This document shows, one piece after another, positions 1-8,809 of a DNA stretch of 64,000 nucleotides (within the stretch, counting starts at the first letter, position 1; each line of letters opens with the position of its first letter). This DNA is from Solirubrobacter soli DSM 22325 (GTDB lineage: Bacteria > Actinomycetota > Thermoleophilia > Solirubrobacterales > Solirubrobacteraceae), in the NCBI RefSeq assembly GCF_000423665.1, contig NZ_AUIK01000016.1, forward strand, positions 62,001 to 126,000. The letters are read 5' to 3'. The notes beneath the pieces are model-generated. The model was given only the letters and a program-made list of their open reading frames with translations. It made no database searches and had not been told where the DNA came from. Both the position numbers and the translations under genes were made by a program.

Positions 1-465
1 GTCGACGGCGTCACCCGCCACCACCTGATCACCGACCCGATGTTCATCGCGATGCCGGCCGACCACCCGCACGCCCATCGGCGCAACCTGCGTCTCGCCG
101 ATCTCGCCGACGACCCCTGGATCGCGGGCACCACCGACTGCGAGTGCAACCGGCTGATCAACCGCGCGTGCGCGATCGCCGGGTTCGAACCCCGGATCGC
201 CTTCCAGACCGACGACTACACCGCGATGCAGGGCTTCGTCGCCGCGGGCGTGGGCGTGTCGATGATCGCCGAGCTCGGCCTGACGAGCATCCGCGACGAC
301 ATCGTCGTCCGCTCGCTCGGCCGCGAGACCCCGGTCCGCGAGGTGTTCGCGATGACCGCCACCGACGCCCACCGCACCCCCTCGACGCAGGTGATGCTCG
401 ACATCCTCATGGCCGTCGCGTCGCGTTACGAGAGCCGCCGCCCCCGGCTGCAGCTCGTCGGCTGA
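1..465 (+). CDS. LysR-family regulator, C-terminal part (5' truncated)
   Basis: The frame is open from base 1, so the gene begins outside the window. The 154 visible residues match the second half of a LysR-type effector-binding domain: an FIAMPADHPHA strand (the usual 'v.p..HPLA' segment), a 'DLADDPWI' helix start, and the stretch TDDYTAMQGFVAAGVGVSMI, where LysR proteins carry the conserved 'V.aGlGva.lP' turn. The N-terminal winged helix is not visible, so target and ligand cannot be inferred. The next gene is on the same strand 78 bases on and encodes a secreted protein, so there is no obvious regulatory link. The family call is firm; the role is unknown. Confidence 0.85.
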   Translation, partial: VDGVTRHHLITDPMFIAMPADHPHAHRRNLRLADLADDPWIAGTTDCECNRLINRACAIAGFEPRIAFQTDDYTAMQGFVAAGVGVSMIAELGLTSIRDDIVVRSLGRETPVREVFAMTATDAHRTPSTQVMLDILMAVASRYESRRPRLQLVG

Positions 466-542
466 GCCGGAAGACGGAATTTTGCGCCGTGCGGCGCGTC
501 CTCGGTTAGCGTCACGCCCCCCCGACCTGGAGGAGCCCGGCG

Positions 543-1967
543 TTGCACGCCGCCGCCCGCCGTGTCTGCTTCGCGCTCGCGATGAGCGCCGCCTTTGCCG
601 TCGCCGGTCCCGCCCACGCGGACACGACCACGTTCGTGTTCACCGGGACCGAGCGGCTGTTCCCCGTTCCCACAGGCGTGACCTCGGTGCACGTGGTGGC
701 GATCGGCGCGCGCGGCGCGAGCACCGTGGCGGGGCCAGGGGGACAGGGCGCGCGGGTCACCGCTGATCTGCCGGTCACGCCGGGCACGATGCTGTTCGTC
801 AACGTCGGCGGCTCCAATGGATTCAACGGCGGCGGCGCGGGCGGCTCGACCGGGGGCGCCGTCGGCGGCGGGGCGAGCGACGTGCGGTTGGTGTCGCGCT
901 CGGGGACGGCGGCGCTCGGCTCACGGCTGATCGTCGCGGCCGGCGGTGGCGGCGCCGGTGGCCTCAACGGCGGCGCCGGCGGGAACGCGGACGCGGTCGG
1001 CGCGGACGCGGGCGTCGCGGGCATCCTCGGCGGCGGGGCCGGGAACGCGCTCGGCGTGGGCGCGGGCGGGTCGGGCGGCGCGTCGGGGGCGAGCGGCTCG
1101 CCCGGGTTCGCCGGGTCGGGAGGCCCGGGCGGCGGGACCGGCCAGTCCTTCGGCGGCGGTGGCGGTGGCGGCGGGTACTTCGGCGGCGGTGGCGGTGGAG
1201 GCGGCATCGGCAACGTCGGCGGCGTCGGCGCTCCCTTCGGCGGCGGGGGCGGCGGGGGCGGCAGCTTCGTCACGCCCGGCGTGCCGGCCACGTTCACGAC
1301 GACGACCGCCGACCCGTCGATCACGATCACCTTCAACGCGCCGGCGCTGACGGCCCCGGGCCCGGTCGCGTTCCCGGCCGACCAGTTCGTCGGGACGCTG
1401 AGCGCGCCGCAGCCGGTGACGATCCACAACGGCGGCGGCGCGCCGCTCGAGCTCGACGGCGCGTCCGCGACCGGCGACTTCCTCGTCGACGCGGGTGCGT
1501 GCATGGCGGCGATCGCCCCGGGCGCGAGCTGCACCGCGCTGGTGCGGTTCGCGCCGACGGCGGCCGGCCGCCGCACCGGCGAACTGACGCTCACCTCCAA
1601 CGATCCGGCCGGTCCGACGGAGGTCGCGCTGTCCGGGGTCGGCGTCCTCACCCCCGCCGCCGAGCCGGGCGCGCCCAGCGCGAAGGGCGACCCCGGCGCC
1701 AAGGGCGACCCCGGTCAGCAGGGCGCGCCGGGCAAGGACGCGCAGTTGCCGGTCGTGACCTGCACGACGAAGCGCAAGAAGACGACGTGCACCACGACGT
1801 TCGCGGCCGGCACGAAGGTCACGCTGTTCCGCAACGGCCGCCTCGCCGCGAGCGGCACCGTCTCGCGCGGGAAGCTCAAGCTGAGCAAGCGCGTCGCGGC
1901 GGGCACCTACGCGCTGCGGGCGGTGCGCGGCGCGCGCGAGCAGCGGATCGTGGTCAGCGTGAGGTGA
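543..1967 (+). CDS. Secreted glycine-rich protein with choice-of-anchor and collagen-like segments
   Basis: 474 residues starting at TTG, chosen because GGAGGAG (529-535) lies 7 bases upstream and the N-terminus is a signal peptide ending near AHA-D. After it comes a beta-rich region ([14 protein letters not shown]), then residues of about 90-240 dominated by glycine runs, an ASH/choice-of-anchor-D-like module ([15 protein letters not shown] ... [26 protein letters not shown]), a short collagen-like stretch ([18 protein letters not shown]) and a basic C-terminal beta domain with two cysteines. Likely exported and surface-associated. The C-terminal domain resembles that of the protein at 56559-58319. 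The last 14 bases overlap the convergent dehydrogenase. Function is not known. Confidence 0.75.
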   Translation: MHAAARRVCFALAMSAAFAVAGPAHADTTTFVFTGTERLFPVPTGVTSVHVVAIGARGASTVAGPGGQGARVTADLPVTPGTMLFVNVGGSNGFNGGGAGGSTGGAVGGGASDVRLVSRSGTAALGSRLIVAAGGGGAGGLNGGAGGNADAVGADAGVAGILGGGAGNALGVGAGGSGGASGASGSPGFAGSGGPGGGTGQSFGGGGGGGGYFGGGGGGGGIGNVGGVGAPFGGGGGGGGSFVTPGVPATFTTTTADPSITITFNAPALTAPGPVAFPADQFVGTLSAPQPVTIHNGGGAPLELDGASATGDFLVDAGACMAAIAPGASCTALVRFAPTAAGRRTGELTLTSNDPAGPTEVALSGVGVLTPAAEPGAPSAKGDPGAKGDPGQQGAPGKDAQLPVVTCTTKRKKTTCTTTFAAGTKVTLFRNGRLAASGTVSRGKLKLSKRVAAGTYALRAVRGAREQRIVVSVR

Positions 1968-2916
1968 CCACGTTGATCGGCGCCCCGGCCGCGAAGGCGT
2001 TGATCTGGTCGAACACATCCGCGAACTGCAGGTCCCACTCCTCATGCGTGACGTAGCCGATGTGGGGCGTGCAGAGGACGTTCTCCAGGGCCAACAGCGG
2101 GTCGGCCGGGTCCCGCAGCGGCTCCGTCTCGAACACGTCGACGGCGGCCATTCCCGGGCGGCCGGCGCGGAGCGCGGCGACCAGCGCGCCGGGCTCGATC
2201 AGGCCGGCACGACTCGTGTTGACCAGGAGCGCGCTCGGCTTCATCAGGTCCAGATCGGAGCGCGTGACGATGCCGCGCGTGGCGGCGAGGAGCCGCATGT
2301 GCAGCGACAGCACGTCGCAACCCGCGAAGAAGTCCTCCTTGGTCGGGGCCACGTCGAGACCGTCGGCGTGCGCTCGCTCGCGCGACTCCGTGCGCGCCCA
2401 CACCACCGTCCGCATCCCGAACGCCGCCCCGTAACCGGCCACGACCTTCGCGATCCGTCCGTAGCCGTAGAGACCGAGCGTCCTGCCGCGCAGCGAGCGG
2501 CCGACACCGGCCTGCCACTCGCCCGCCCGGCATGAGGCGACCTGCCGGGGAAGATCGCGCATCGCGGCGAGCACCAGCGCCCAGGTCAGTTCCGCGGTCG
2601 AGTACGAGGGCGTGCCGGCGTGCAGGTCCGAGCAGACGGTGACCCCGAGCCGGTCGCACGCGTCGATGTCGATGTGCGGGAAGACGCTGCGCTGGCTGAT
2701 CAGCCGCAGGTCCGGAAGGCGCTCGAGCAGCGGCGCGCGGATCTCCGTGCGCTCGCGGATCAGCACGAGCGCATCGAAGCCCTGCAGGCGCTCGGCCAGC
2801 ACGTCGGTGTCCTGGACGTGGTCGGTGAAGACCGTGACCTCGTGACCGTCCAGCCGCGCGAAGCACGGCAGAGCTCGCAGCGTGTCGAACCAGTCGTCGA
2901 GGATCGCGACCCTCAC
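1954..2916 (-). CDS. D-2-hydroxyacid dehydrogenase family protein
   Basis: 320 residues, ATG start. This is an NAD(P)-dependent D-isomer-specific 2-hydroxyacid dehydrogenase. The Rossmann motif is [16 protein letters not shown] (G-x-G-x-x-x-x is slightly altered from GxGxxG), followed by the family's 'DVLSLHMRL' strand. The catalytic Arg is in [10 protein letters not shown], the Glu in VFETEPL, and the His in TPHIGYVT. Such enzymes reduce 2-keto acids or oxidise phosphorylated hydroxyacids in the cytoplasm; the substrate cannot be read from sequence. It stands alone: convergent with the glycine-rich protein gene and divergent from the M64 peptidase gene. It is only distantly like the VanH-type enzyme at 11.7 kb, which carries the D-lactate dehydrogenase signature instead. 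Confidence 0.85.
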   Translation of the reverse strand: MRVAILDDWFDTLRALPCFARLDGHEVTVFTDHVQDTDVLAERLQGFDALVLIRERTEIRAPLLERLPDLRLISQRSVFPHIDIDACDRLGVTVCSDLHAGTPSYSTAELTWALVLAAMRDLPRQVASCRAGEWQAGVGRSLRGRTLGLYGYGRIAKVVAGYGAAFGMRTVVWARTESRERAHADGLDVAPTKEDFFAGCDVLSLHMRLLAATRGIVTRSDLDLMKPSALLVNTSRAGLIEPGALVAALRAGRPGMAAVDVFETEPLRDPADPLLALENVLCTPHIGYVTHEEWDLQFADVFDQINAFAAGAPINVVTSR

Positions 2917-3032
2917 GCCACGAATGGTCTCATCGAGGCTGGTCAGGACGCTTTCGACAGCTGAACGGAGACCGGACGCCGCCGCCCGGTTAACTTCCGC
3001 CCCGTTCCGGACCAGGGTCTAGAGGGGGTTTC

Positions 3033-5243
3033 ATGAGGGTTGCCAGGATGGCGTTGCTCGTCGTCGCGGCGGTGGTCGCGACGGCCGCGCCGGCGAGCGC
3101 ACAGACGATCCCGCCGACGGGGGTGGGAAGCGCGACGGTCGTGCCGCTGCAGGTCACGGGGCCGCCGGCGAACCGGTTCAACCTCGTGATCGCCGGCGAC
3201 GGCTACACCGAGGCCGAGCAGGACAAGTTCATGCAGCAGGTCGACAAGCACCTGAACATCATGTGGTCGATCGAGCCGTACAAGTCCTACCGGAACTACA
3301 TCAACGTCTACGCGATCAAGATCATCTCCGGTGAGTCGGGGATCAGCTGCGACAACCAGCTGACCTCGCCGCGGAGGACGACGCCGCTGAGCATGGCGTT
3401 CTGGGGCGGGTGCAGCGCGAGCAGCGTGCAGCGGCTCGTCACCGTCAACAACTCCGCGCTGGCGCGCTACACGGCGCTCGCGCCGGGCGTGTCGCAGCGG
3501 CTCGCGATCGGCAACAGCGACACCTACGGCGGCGCCGGCGGGACGAACGCCACGGCGACCGGCGGCAACTCGATGTCAGCGCTGATCAGCCCGCACGAGA
3601 TCGGCCACTCGCTGGGCGGCCTGCAGGACGAGTACGACTACTACACGCGCGGCGTGCTCGGCGGCTGCTACACGGGCGGCGAGCCGAGCTCGGTCCATCA
3701 CACGCTGCTGACGATCGACCAGATGCTCGCCCAGCAGAAGAAGTGGTGGCGCTGGATCGGCGAGCCGAGCGAGGCGGGCGGCCTGATCGGCCGCTACGAG
3801 GGCGGCATGTACTTCGACAAGTGCATCTGGCGCCCGAGCCAGCACTCGATCATGAAGACGCTCGGCTACTACTACGACCAGGTCTCCCGCGAGGTCATGA
3901 CGCAGAAGATCTCGGCGAAGGTCAAGCTCGTCGATGCCTCGACGCCGACGACCACGCCGGTCGGCAACACCGACACGCTGTGGATCGACACCCAGCACCC
4001 GGTCGACCATCAGCTCAACGTCACCTGGTCGCTGGACGGAACCGTCATCCCCAACACCGCCAACCTGCGCAACCTGAAGCTCTCCGGGCTCGCCACGGGC
4101 ACGCACACCGTCACGGCGAAGGTGAGCGACCCGACCACGTTCGTCCGCGACCCCGCGATCCAGAACGGCACCGCGCTGACGCAGACGCTGACCTGGAACG
4201 TCAAGGACTCGGCGAACGCGCCAGGAGCGGCCGAGCCGGCGACGATCACCGGCGGCACGCAGAACGAGCGCCCCGTGGGTCGCAACGACGTCGTCTACGT
4301 CGCCACGAACCATCCGGCCGACGGCAGCGTCGCGTCGATCACCTGGAAGCTCGACGGCACCACGGTGCCGAACGCGGGTGACGGCCGCTTCATCAACCTG
4401 TCGGCGCTGAACCTCACCGGCGCACACACGCTGACAGCGACCGTCGGCGACACGACCCGCACCTGGACCGTCGACGGGACCGACGCGGTGACGACGTTCA
4501 CGGTCTCGACCCCGAAGGCGGTCGTCTCGGCTCCCGGCGCCGACATCCCCGAGTACATCTTCGAAGGCCCGTTCTCGATGAAGCTCGCGGCGACCGATGA
4601 CAAGCCGGGCTATGTCGTGCCCGAGTACCGGGTCGACGGCGACGGCTGGCAGAACTTCTACGGCTGGCCGACCGATGCCAACGCGCCGATGCAGTTCTCC
4701 AACACCGGCACCGACATCGACGCGCTCAACTACGGCAAGCTCGCCTACGGCAAGCACGTGATCGAGTACCGGGCGATCGACGCCGCGGGCAACATCGCGG
4801 CGGCCAAGAAGTTCGTGGCCACGTACCTCGACCCCGAGAAGAGCGAGGTCGCGCCCGCCGGCGGCACTGTCGGAGCGACGCTCTCGCTGACCCTCGGCGC
4901 GACGCCGCCCACGTTCGGCGCCTTCACGCCGGGCATCACGAAGGACTACACGGCGTCCATGGCCGCCGACGTGATCTCGTCCGCCGGCGACGCCGCGCTC
5001 AGCGTGAGCGACCCCGGCAAGCTGATGAACGGGACCTTCGCGCTGAACTCGCCGCTGCAGGTGAGCGCGACGTCCCAGCTCGGCACCGCCGGGACGGGCA
5101 CGACGCTTCTCACCTACTCCGGCCCGGTCAGCCACGATCCGGTGACCGTGGCCTTCAAGCAGCACATCGACGCGAGCGACCCGCTGCGCACGGGCGCCTA
5201 CTCGAAGACGCTGACCTTCACCCTGTCGACGACGAACCCGTGA
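3033..5243 (+). CDS. Secreted M64-family zinc metallopeptidase with Ig-like repeats
   Basis: 736 residues, ATG preceded by AGAGGGGG (3021-3028). A signal peptide (MALLVVAAVVATAAPASA) leads into an M64 (IgA-peptidase-like) catalytic domain: FNLVIAGDGYTEAEQDKF near the start and the zinc motif HEIGHSLGGLQDEY with ligands His188 and His192 and catalytic Glu189. Downstream are repeated beta-sandwich modules (about residues 290-390 and 400-490) with similar strands, 'VTWSLDGTVIPN' and 'ITWKLDGTTVPN', then a further cell-surface beta region. Probably an exported peptidase with adhesive repeats. Members of M64 cleave host or environmental proteins, but the substrate here is unknown. Its 3' end overlaps the convergent response regulator gene by 26 bases. 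Confidence 0.85.
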   Translation: MRVARMALLVVAAVVATAAPASAQTIPPTGVGSATVVPLQVTGPPANRFNLVIAGDGYTEAEQDKFMQQVDKHLNIMWSIEPYKSYRNYINVYAIKIISGESGISCDNQLTSPRRTTPLSMAFWGGCSASSVQRLVTVNNSALARYTALAPGVSQRLAIGNSDTYGGAGGTNATATGGNSMSALISPHEIGHSLGGLQDEYDYYTRGVLGGCYTGGEPSSVHHTLLTIDQMLAQQKKWWRWIGEPSEAGGLIGRYEGGMYFDKCIWRPSQHSIMKTLGYYYDQVSREVMTQKISAKVKLVDASTPTTTPVGNTDTLWIDTQHPVDHQLNVTWSLDGTVIPNTANLRNLKLSGLATGTHTVTAKVSDPTTFVRDPAIQNGTALTQTLTWNVKDSANAPGAAEPATITGGTQNERPVGRNDVVYVATNHPADGSVASITWKLDGTTVPNAGDGRFINLSALNLTGAHTLTATVGDTTRTWTVDGTDAVTTFTVSTPKAVVSAPGADIPEYIFEGPFSMKLAATDDKPGYVVPEYRVDGDGWQNFYGWPTDANAPMQFSNTGTDIDALNYGKLAYGKHVIEYRAIDAAGNIAAAKKFVATYLDPEKSEVAPAGGTVGATLSLTLGATPPTFGAFTPGITKDYTASMAADVISSAGDAALSVSDPGKLMNGTFALNSPLQVSATSQLGTAGTGTTLLTYSGPVSHDPVTVAFKQHIDASDPLRTGAYSKTLTFTLSTTNP

Positions 5244-5871
5244 TGCCGTTGGCGTACGCGTAAACGACGGCCTGCGCGCGATCGCGGGCGCCGATCTTGG
5301 CGAAGATGTGGTTGACGTGGCTCTTCACCGTCGCCGCGCTCACCACCAGGCGCTCCGCGATCTCCGCGTTCGTCAGACCCCCGGCGATCAGCTGCAGCAC
5401 CTCGACCTCGCGCGGGGTGAGGTCGTCGGGGGCGTCCGCCGGGGTCGGCTCGGCGGGCGCGCTGACGGCGGCGAGCACGTGGTGCTGGATCGCGGGATCG
5501 AGGGCGGCCTCGCCGCGGGCGACGGCTTCGACGGCGGCCTTGATCTCCTCCGCGCCCGCGTCCTTGGTCAGGTAGCCGCGGGCGCCGGCGCGCAGCGCGC
5601 CGAGGACGGAGGCGTCGTCGGCGTAGGTGGTCAGCGCGATCGCCGAGGTGCCGCGCGCGGCGAGGCGGCGGATCGCCTCGATGCCGTCCATCCGCGGCAT
5701 CCGCAGATCCATCAGGACGACGTCGGGGTTGTGCTCGGCGGCGAGTTTCAAAGCCTCCTCGCCATCGGCGGCGGTGGCGACGAGCTCGATGCCGGGCAGG
5801 AGCCCGACGAGCATCCCGAGGCCCTCGCGGACCACGGTCTGGTCGTCGGCGAGCAGGACGCGGATGTTCAC
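5218..5871 (-). CDS. NarL/FixJ-type response regulator
   Basis: 217 residues starting at GTG 5871, which overlaps the stop of the upstream kinase gene (GTGA). The receiver domain has the acidic pair Asp9/Asp10, phospho-acceptor Asp55 in VVLMDLRMP, a Thr switch (IALTTYAD) and the conserved Lys in YLTKDAG. The C-terminal LuxR helix-turn-helix reads LTPREVEVLQLIAGGLTNAEIAERL ... TVKSHVNHIFAKIG. It is translationally coupled to the histidine kinase and so is its partner. The ABC-2 exporter genes start divergently just beyond the kinase and are the natural first target. A longer open frame continues upstream of the GTG but antisense to the kinase frame; it is not believable. Confidence 0.92.
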   Translation of the reverse strand: MNIRVLLADDQTVVREGLGMLVGLLPGIELVATAADGEEALKLAAEHNPDVVLMDLRMPRMDGIEAIRRLAARGTSAIALTTYADDASVLGALRAGARGYLTKDAGAEEIKAAVEAVARGEAALDPAIQHHVLAAVSAPAEPTPADAPDDLTPREVEVLQLIAGGLTNAEIAERLVVSAATVKSHVNHIFAKIGARDRAQAVVYAYANGITGSSSTG

Positions 5872-6974
5872 GCTGGAAGCCACAGCTCGACCCGGAAGCC
5901 GTCGTCGGTGGGACCGGCGTTCAGGCGGCCGCCGAGCAGCTCGGCGCGCTCCCGCATGCCGGTCAGCCCGTAGCCGCGCCCGCCGATCACCGGGGCCGCC
6001 TTCCCATGGTCCTGGACGGTCAGCGTGGTGCCGTCGTCCTCGTAGACGAGCTTGAGCTCGACACGGTCCGACGCGGAATGGCGGCGCACGTTGGTCAGGG
6101 CCTCCTGGGCGGTGCGATAGAGGGCGAGGCGAGCTTCGGAAGAGGCTTCGCGCGGGGTGCCGGTGACGGTGAAGGTCGCGCCCGGGAACGTGCCGGCGAG
6201 GTCCTCGAGCGCGGGAAGGTCGTCGCCGCGCAGGGCGCTGATCGCCTGGCGCGCCTCGGTGAGACCCGAGACCGCCAGATGGTGCGCGCGCTCGAGGCCG
6301 TTGATCACCGCGGGGTCGGCGTCGCGGTCGCGGGCCAGCAACCGCGTGCCTTCCAGCTGCAGGGCAAGGGCGCTCAGAGAGTGGGCGAGCACGTCGTGCA
6401 GCTCGCGCGCGACCCGCTGGCGCTCGCCCAGCGCCGCGGACTGCGCGTGCGCGGCGCGGGACGCCTCGAGCTCCTTGTTGCGCATCGCGAGCCGCCGGAT
6501 CAGCCGCATGATCAGGAACCACGGCAGCACGCTGAACAGGAGCCCGGCGATGTTGCCGGGGTTCTCGTGCTTGAGCAGCATGACCGCGACGATCCCGGCG
6601 ACGGTGCCGCCGCAGATCACGATCGCGCTGTCGCGGCTGAGCCGGATGCCGCCGATCGCCATCACGAAGTACACGCCCGCGTAGCCCGCGCTGTCGGGCT
6701 GAATGGCGGCGAAGGCCACCGAGGCGATGCCGACCAGGCTGAGACCGATGAAGCGCGACCCCTCGAACCACTGCGTCCGCTTCATCGCGAGCACCAGCCC
6801 GGTGACCAGGAGAGCGTCGATGGCGATCACCAGCGGTCCGTCGCCGGTCAAGCCCGGCTCCGGGGGCGTGAAGAACGTCGAGATCACCACGACCGCGATC
6901 GCCACGAACCCGAGTGCGCGCAGCGCCTTGGGCGGGCCCTCCATCGAGGGCGGGGACATATCGCGGAAGTCCAT
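5868..6974 (-). CDS. NarL-family sensor histidine kinase
   Basis: 368 residues. About five hydrophobic segments fill the first 150 residues (for example ALGFVAIAVVVISTFF and FVMAIGGIRL), giving a membrane sensor without a large extracellular domain. A HisKA_3 dimerisation domain follows, with phospho-His in ARELHDVLAHSLSALALQLE, an N-box QEALTNVRRHS and a G-box GRGYGLTGMRERAELLGG ending the protein. This is the DesK/LiaS-like architecture paired with NarL-type regulators. Start: ATG 6974 is chosen; a GTG 9 bases further out is equally possible because neither has a Shine-Dalgarno sequence. It overlaps the response regulator by 4 bases. Facing the exporter genes, it probably senses membrane or drug stress; that is inferred from context only. 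Confidence 0.9.
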   Translation of the reverse strand: MDFRDMSPPSMEGPPKALRALGFVAIAVVVISTFFTPPEPGLTGDGPLVIAIDALLVTGLVLAMKRTQWFEGSRFIGLSLVGIASVAFAAIQPDSAGYAGVYFVMAIGGIRLSRDSAIVICGGTVAGIVAVMLLKHENPGNIAGLLFSVLPWFLIMRLIRRLAMRNKELEASRAAHAQSAALGERQRVARELHDVLAHSLSALALQLEGTRLLARDRDADPAVINGLERAHHLAVSGLTEARQAISALRGDDLPALEDLAGTFPGATFTVTGTPREASSEARLALYRTAQEALTNVRRHSASDRVELKLVYEDDGTTLTVQDHGKAAPVIGGRGYGLTGMRERAELLGGRLNAGPTDDGFRVELWLPA

Positions 6975-7018
6975 GCCGCACACGGTAGATCGCGGTCACG
7001 CGCCCTTCATGGGCGCGG

Positions 7019-7038
7019 GGGTGGAACCGTCTCCACCC
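7019..7038. promoter_or_regulatory. Inverted repeat between two-component genes and ABC exporter
   Basis: A perfect 7-base inverted repeat, GGGTGGA-ACCGTC-TCCACCC, lies in the only intergenic space between the divergent kinase and exporter genes. A second, weaker hairpin (GCGCCC-TTCAT-GGGCGC, 7000-7016) sits beside it. The position and dyad symmetry suit a dimeric NarL-type regulator controlling both units, but no consensus for this regulator is known to me. Confidence 0.4.
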
Positions 7039-7095
7039 ACGGGTTGAGACGCAGGTTCGACCCGGGCGCCGATGACGGGGAGGCACCGGATCCCG

Positions 7096-8022
7096 ATGCT
7101 TGTGACCATGACGATCGATGCAAACGACGCCGTCCGGGTTCGCGGGCTCCGCAAGAGCTACGGGGACCTGACCGCCCTCGACGGCGTGGATCTGACGGTG
7201 GCCCGCGGCGAGGTGCTCGCGCTGCTCGGCCCCAACGGCGCCGGCAAGACGACGATGGTCGAGATCCTCGAAGGTCACCGCAAGGCCGACGCCGGCCACG
7301 TGTCCGTGCTCGGGTACGACCCGGGCAAGCGCGAGCGCGGGTTCCGCGAGCGGATCGGCATCGTGCTCCAGGAGGCCGGGCTGGACCCGACGATCAAGGT
7401 GCGCGAGGCGATCGAGCTCTACGGCGCCGCGTACGCGCACCCGCGCTCCGCTGACGAACTGCTCGACCTCGTCGGGCTCGGCGACCGCGGTGACTATCGC
7501 GCGGCCGACCTCTCCGGCGGCCAGCGCCGGCGCCTGGACCTCGCGCTCGGCCTGGTCGGCGACCCCGACCTGATCTTCCTCGACGAGCCGACGACGGGCT
7601 TCGACCCGGCCGCGCGCCGCCAATCATGGGAGACGATCGCGAACCTGCGCACGCTCGGCAAGTCGATCCTGCTGACCACGCACTACATGGAAGAGGCGCA
7701 GTACCTCGCCGACCGCGTGGTCGTCCTCGCCAAGGGCCAGATCGTGGCCGAGGGCACGCCGGACGAGCTCGGCAGCGCCGATGCCACCACCGTCGTCAGC
7801 TTCCGCGAGCCGGCGTACCACGAGACGCTCCCGCTCCCCGAGGGCGCGACCGTCCACCGCGGCACCGTGAGCTTCCGCACCACGACCCCCACCGCCGACC
7901 TGGCGCCCGTGCTCGAGTGGGCGGCGACCCGTGGCATGGAGCTCGAACACCTGACCGTCGCACGTCCCACGCTCGAGGACGTCTATCTCGACCTCACCGC
8001 TTCCGAGGAGGTGGCCGCATGA
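7096..8022 (+). CDS. ABC exporter ATP-binding protein (drug-efflux type)
   Basis: 308 residues. Walker A GPNGAGKTT, Q-loop (IVLQEAGLDP), ABC signature LSGGQRRRLDLALGL, Walker B DLIFLDEPTTGFDP and switch His in LLTTHYMEEAQYLADR are all intact. The C-terminus (TPTADLAPVLEWAATRGMELEHLTVARPTLEDVYLDLT) is the extension typical of DrrA/CcmA-like subunits of ABC-2 exporters. Several in-frame starts exist (7072, 7096, 7102 GTG, 7108); 7096 is chosen because GGGGAGG ends 12 bases before it, but 7108 is also plausible. The stop overlaps the permease ATG (ATGA), so the two form a coupled unit probably controlled by the divergent two-component system. Confidence 0.93.
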   Translation: MLVTMTIDANDAVRVRGLRKSYGDLTALDGVDLTVARGEVLALLGPNGAGKTTMVEILEGHRKADAGHVSVLGYDPGKRERGFRERIGIVLQEAGLDPTIKVREAIELYGAAYAHPRSADELLDLVGLGDRGDYRAADLSGGQRRRLDLALGLVGDPDLIFLDEPTTGFDPAARRQSWETIANLRTLGKSILLTTHYMEEAQYLADRVVVLAKGQIVAEGTPDELGSADATTVVSFREPAYHETLPLPEGATVHRGTVSFRTTTPTADLAPVLEWAATRGMELEHLTVARPTLEDVYLDLTASEEVAA

Positions 8023-8798
8023 CCGCTATCGCCGCTGAACTGCCGCTGGCCGGCAAGTGGGTCGCCGGCCGCGTCCGGATGACCCTGCGCAACCCCCGCG
8101 CGCTCGTCTTCACGTTCGCGTTCCCGCTGATCCTGATCGTGCTCTTCAGCGCGCTGAACGGGAACGCGGAGGTGGACGCGTACGGCGAGAAGATCCGCTT
8201 CGCCCAGTTCTACACGCCCGCGATCGCGATCTTCAGCCTCGTCACCGCGTGCTACACGACCCTGATCCTGGGCATCGCGACCGCGCGTGACCAGGGGCTG
8301 CTCAAGCGCGTCCGCGGCACTCCGCTGCCGATGGGTATCTACCTCGGCTCGTGGGTGACCGGCGCGATGCTCACCGGCATCAGCGCGATCCTGCTCCTGT
8401 TCCTGGTCGCGATCCCGGCCTTCGGCGTCGACGTGTACGCCAGGACGCTCCCCGCCGCGATCGTCACCCTGGTGCTCGGCGCCGCGTGCCTGTCCTCACT
8501 CGGCGTCGCGGTCGCGTCGCTGGTCAAGAGCGCCGATCAGGCGATGCCTGTGGCGCAGCTGACCTTCCTGCCGGTCTCGTTCATCTCCGGCATCTGGTTC
8601 CCGCTCGACGGCGCGCCCGACTGGCTGGTGCATGTCGCGCACTTCTTCCCGCTCTACCACATCGTCAACTCGTTCGGGGGGGCCTTCGCGCCCGGGACCA
8701 CCGGCAGCGGCTTCAACGGCTCCGACCTCAGCGCGCTGCTGATCTGGACGGCCGTCGGCCTGTTCGTGGCGGTGCGCCGCTTCCGCTGGGAGCCGTAG
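8019..8798 (+). CDS. ABC-2 type exporter permease
   Basis: 259 residues with about six membrane segments, including ALVFTFAFPLILIVLFSAL, YTPAIAIFSLVTACYTTLILGIA and LTGISAILLLFLVAIPAFGVDV. This is the ABC2_membrane fold, with the conserved short motif 'RDQGLLKRVRGTPLP' after the second helix and 'PVSFISGIWFPLDGAPDWLVHVAHFFPLYHI' before the last helices. It pairs with the preceding ATPase, whose stop it overlaps by 4 bases. Together they probably export a hydrophobic drug or lipid. The substrate is not evident. Confidence 0.92.
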   Translation: MTAIAAELPLAGKWVAGRVRMTLRNPRALVFTFAFPLILIVLFSALNGNAEVDAYGEKIRFAQFYTPAIAIFSLVTACYTTLILGIATARDQGLLKRVRGTPLPMGIYLGSWVTGAMLTGISAILLLFLVAIPAFGVDVYARTLPAAIVTLVLGAACLSSLGVAVASLVKSADQAMPVAQLTFLPVSFISGIWFPLDGAPDWLVHVAHFFPLYHIVNSFGGAFAPGTTGSGFNGSDLSALLIWTAVGLFVAVRRFRWEP

Positions 8799-8809
8799 TC
8801 TCCGGCGGC

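Noticed and set aside
1140-1265. CRISPR-like or minisatellite array in the glycine-rich gene
   Set aside because: The repeats are short GGC/GGT codon runs coding for Gly, with no spacers.
512-1702. Long proline-rich reading frame on the minus strand
   Set aside because: It is antisense to the glycine-rich secreted protein; Gly codons read backwards give Pro, which explains the composition. No start signal.
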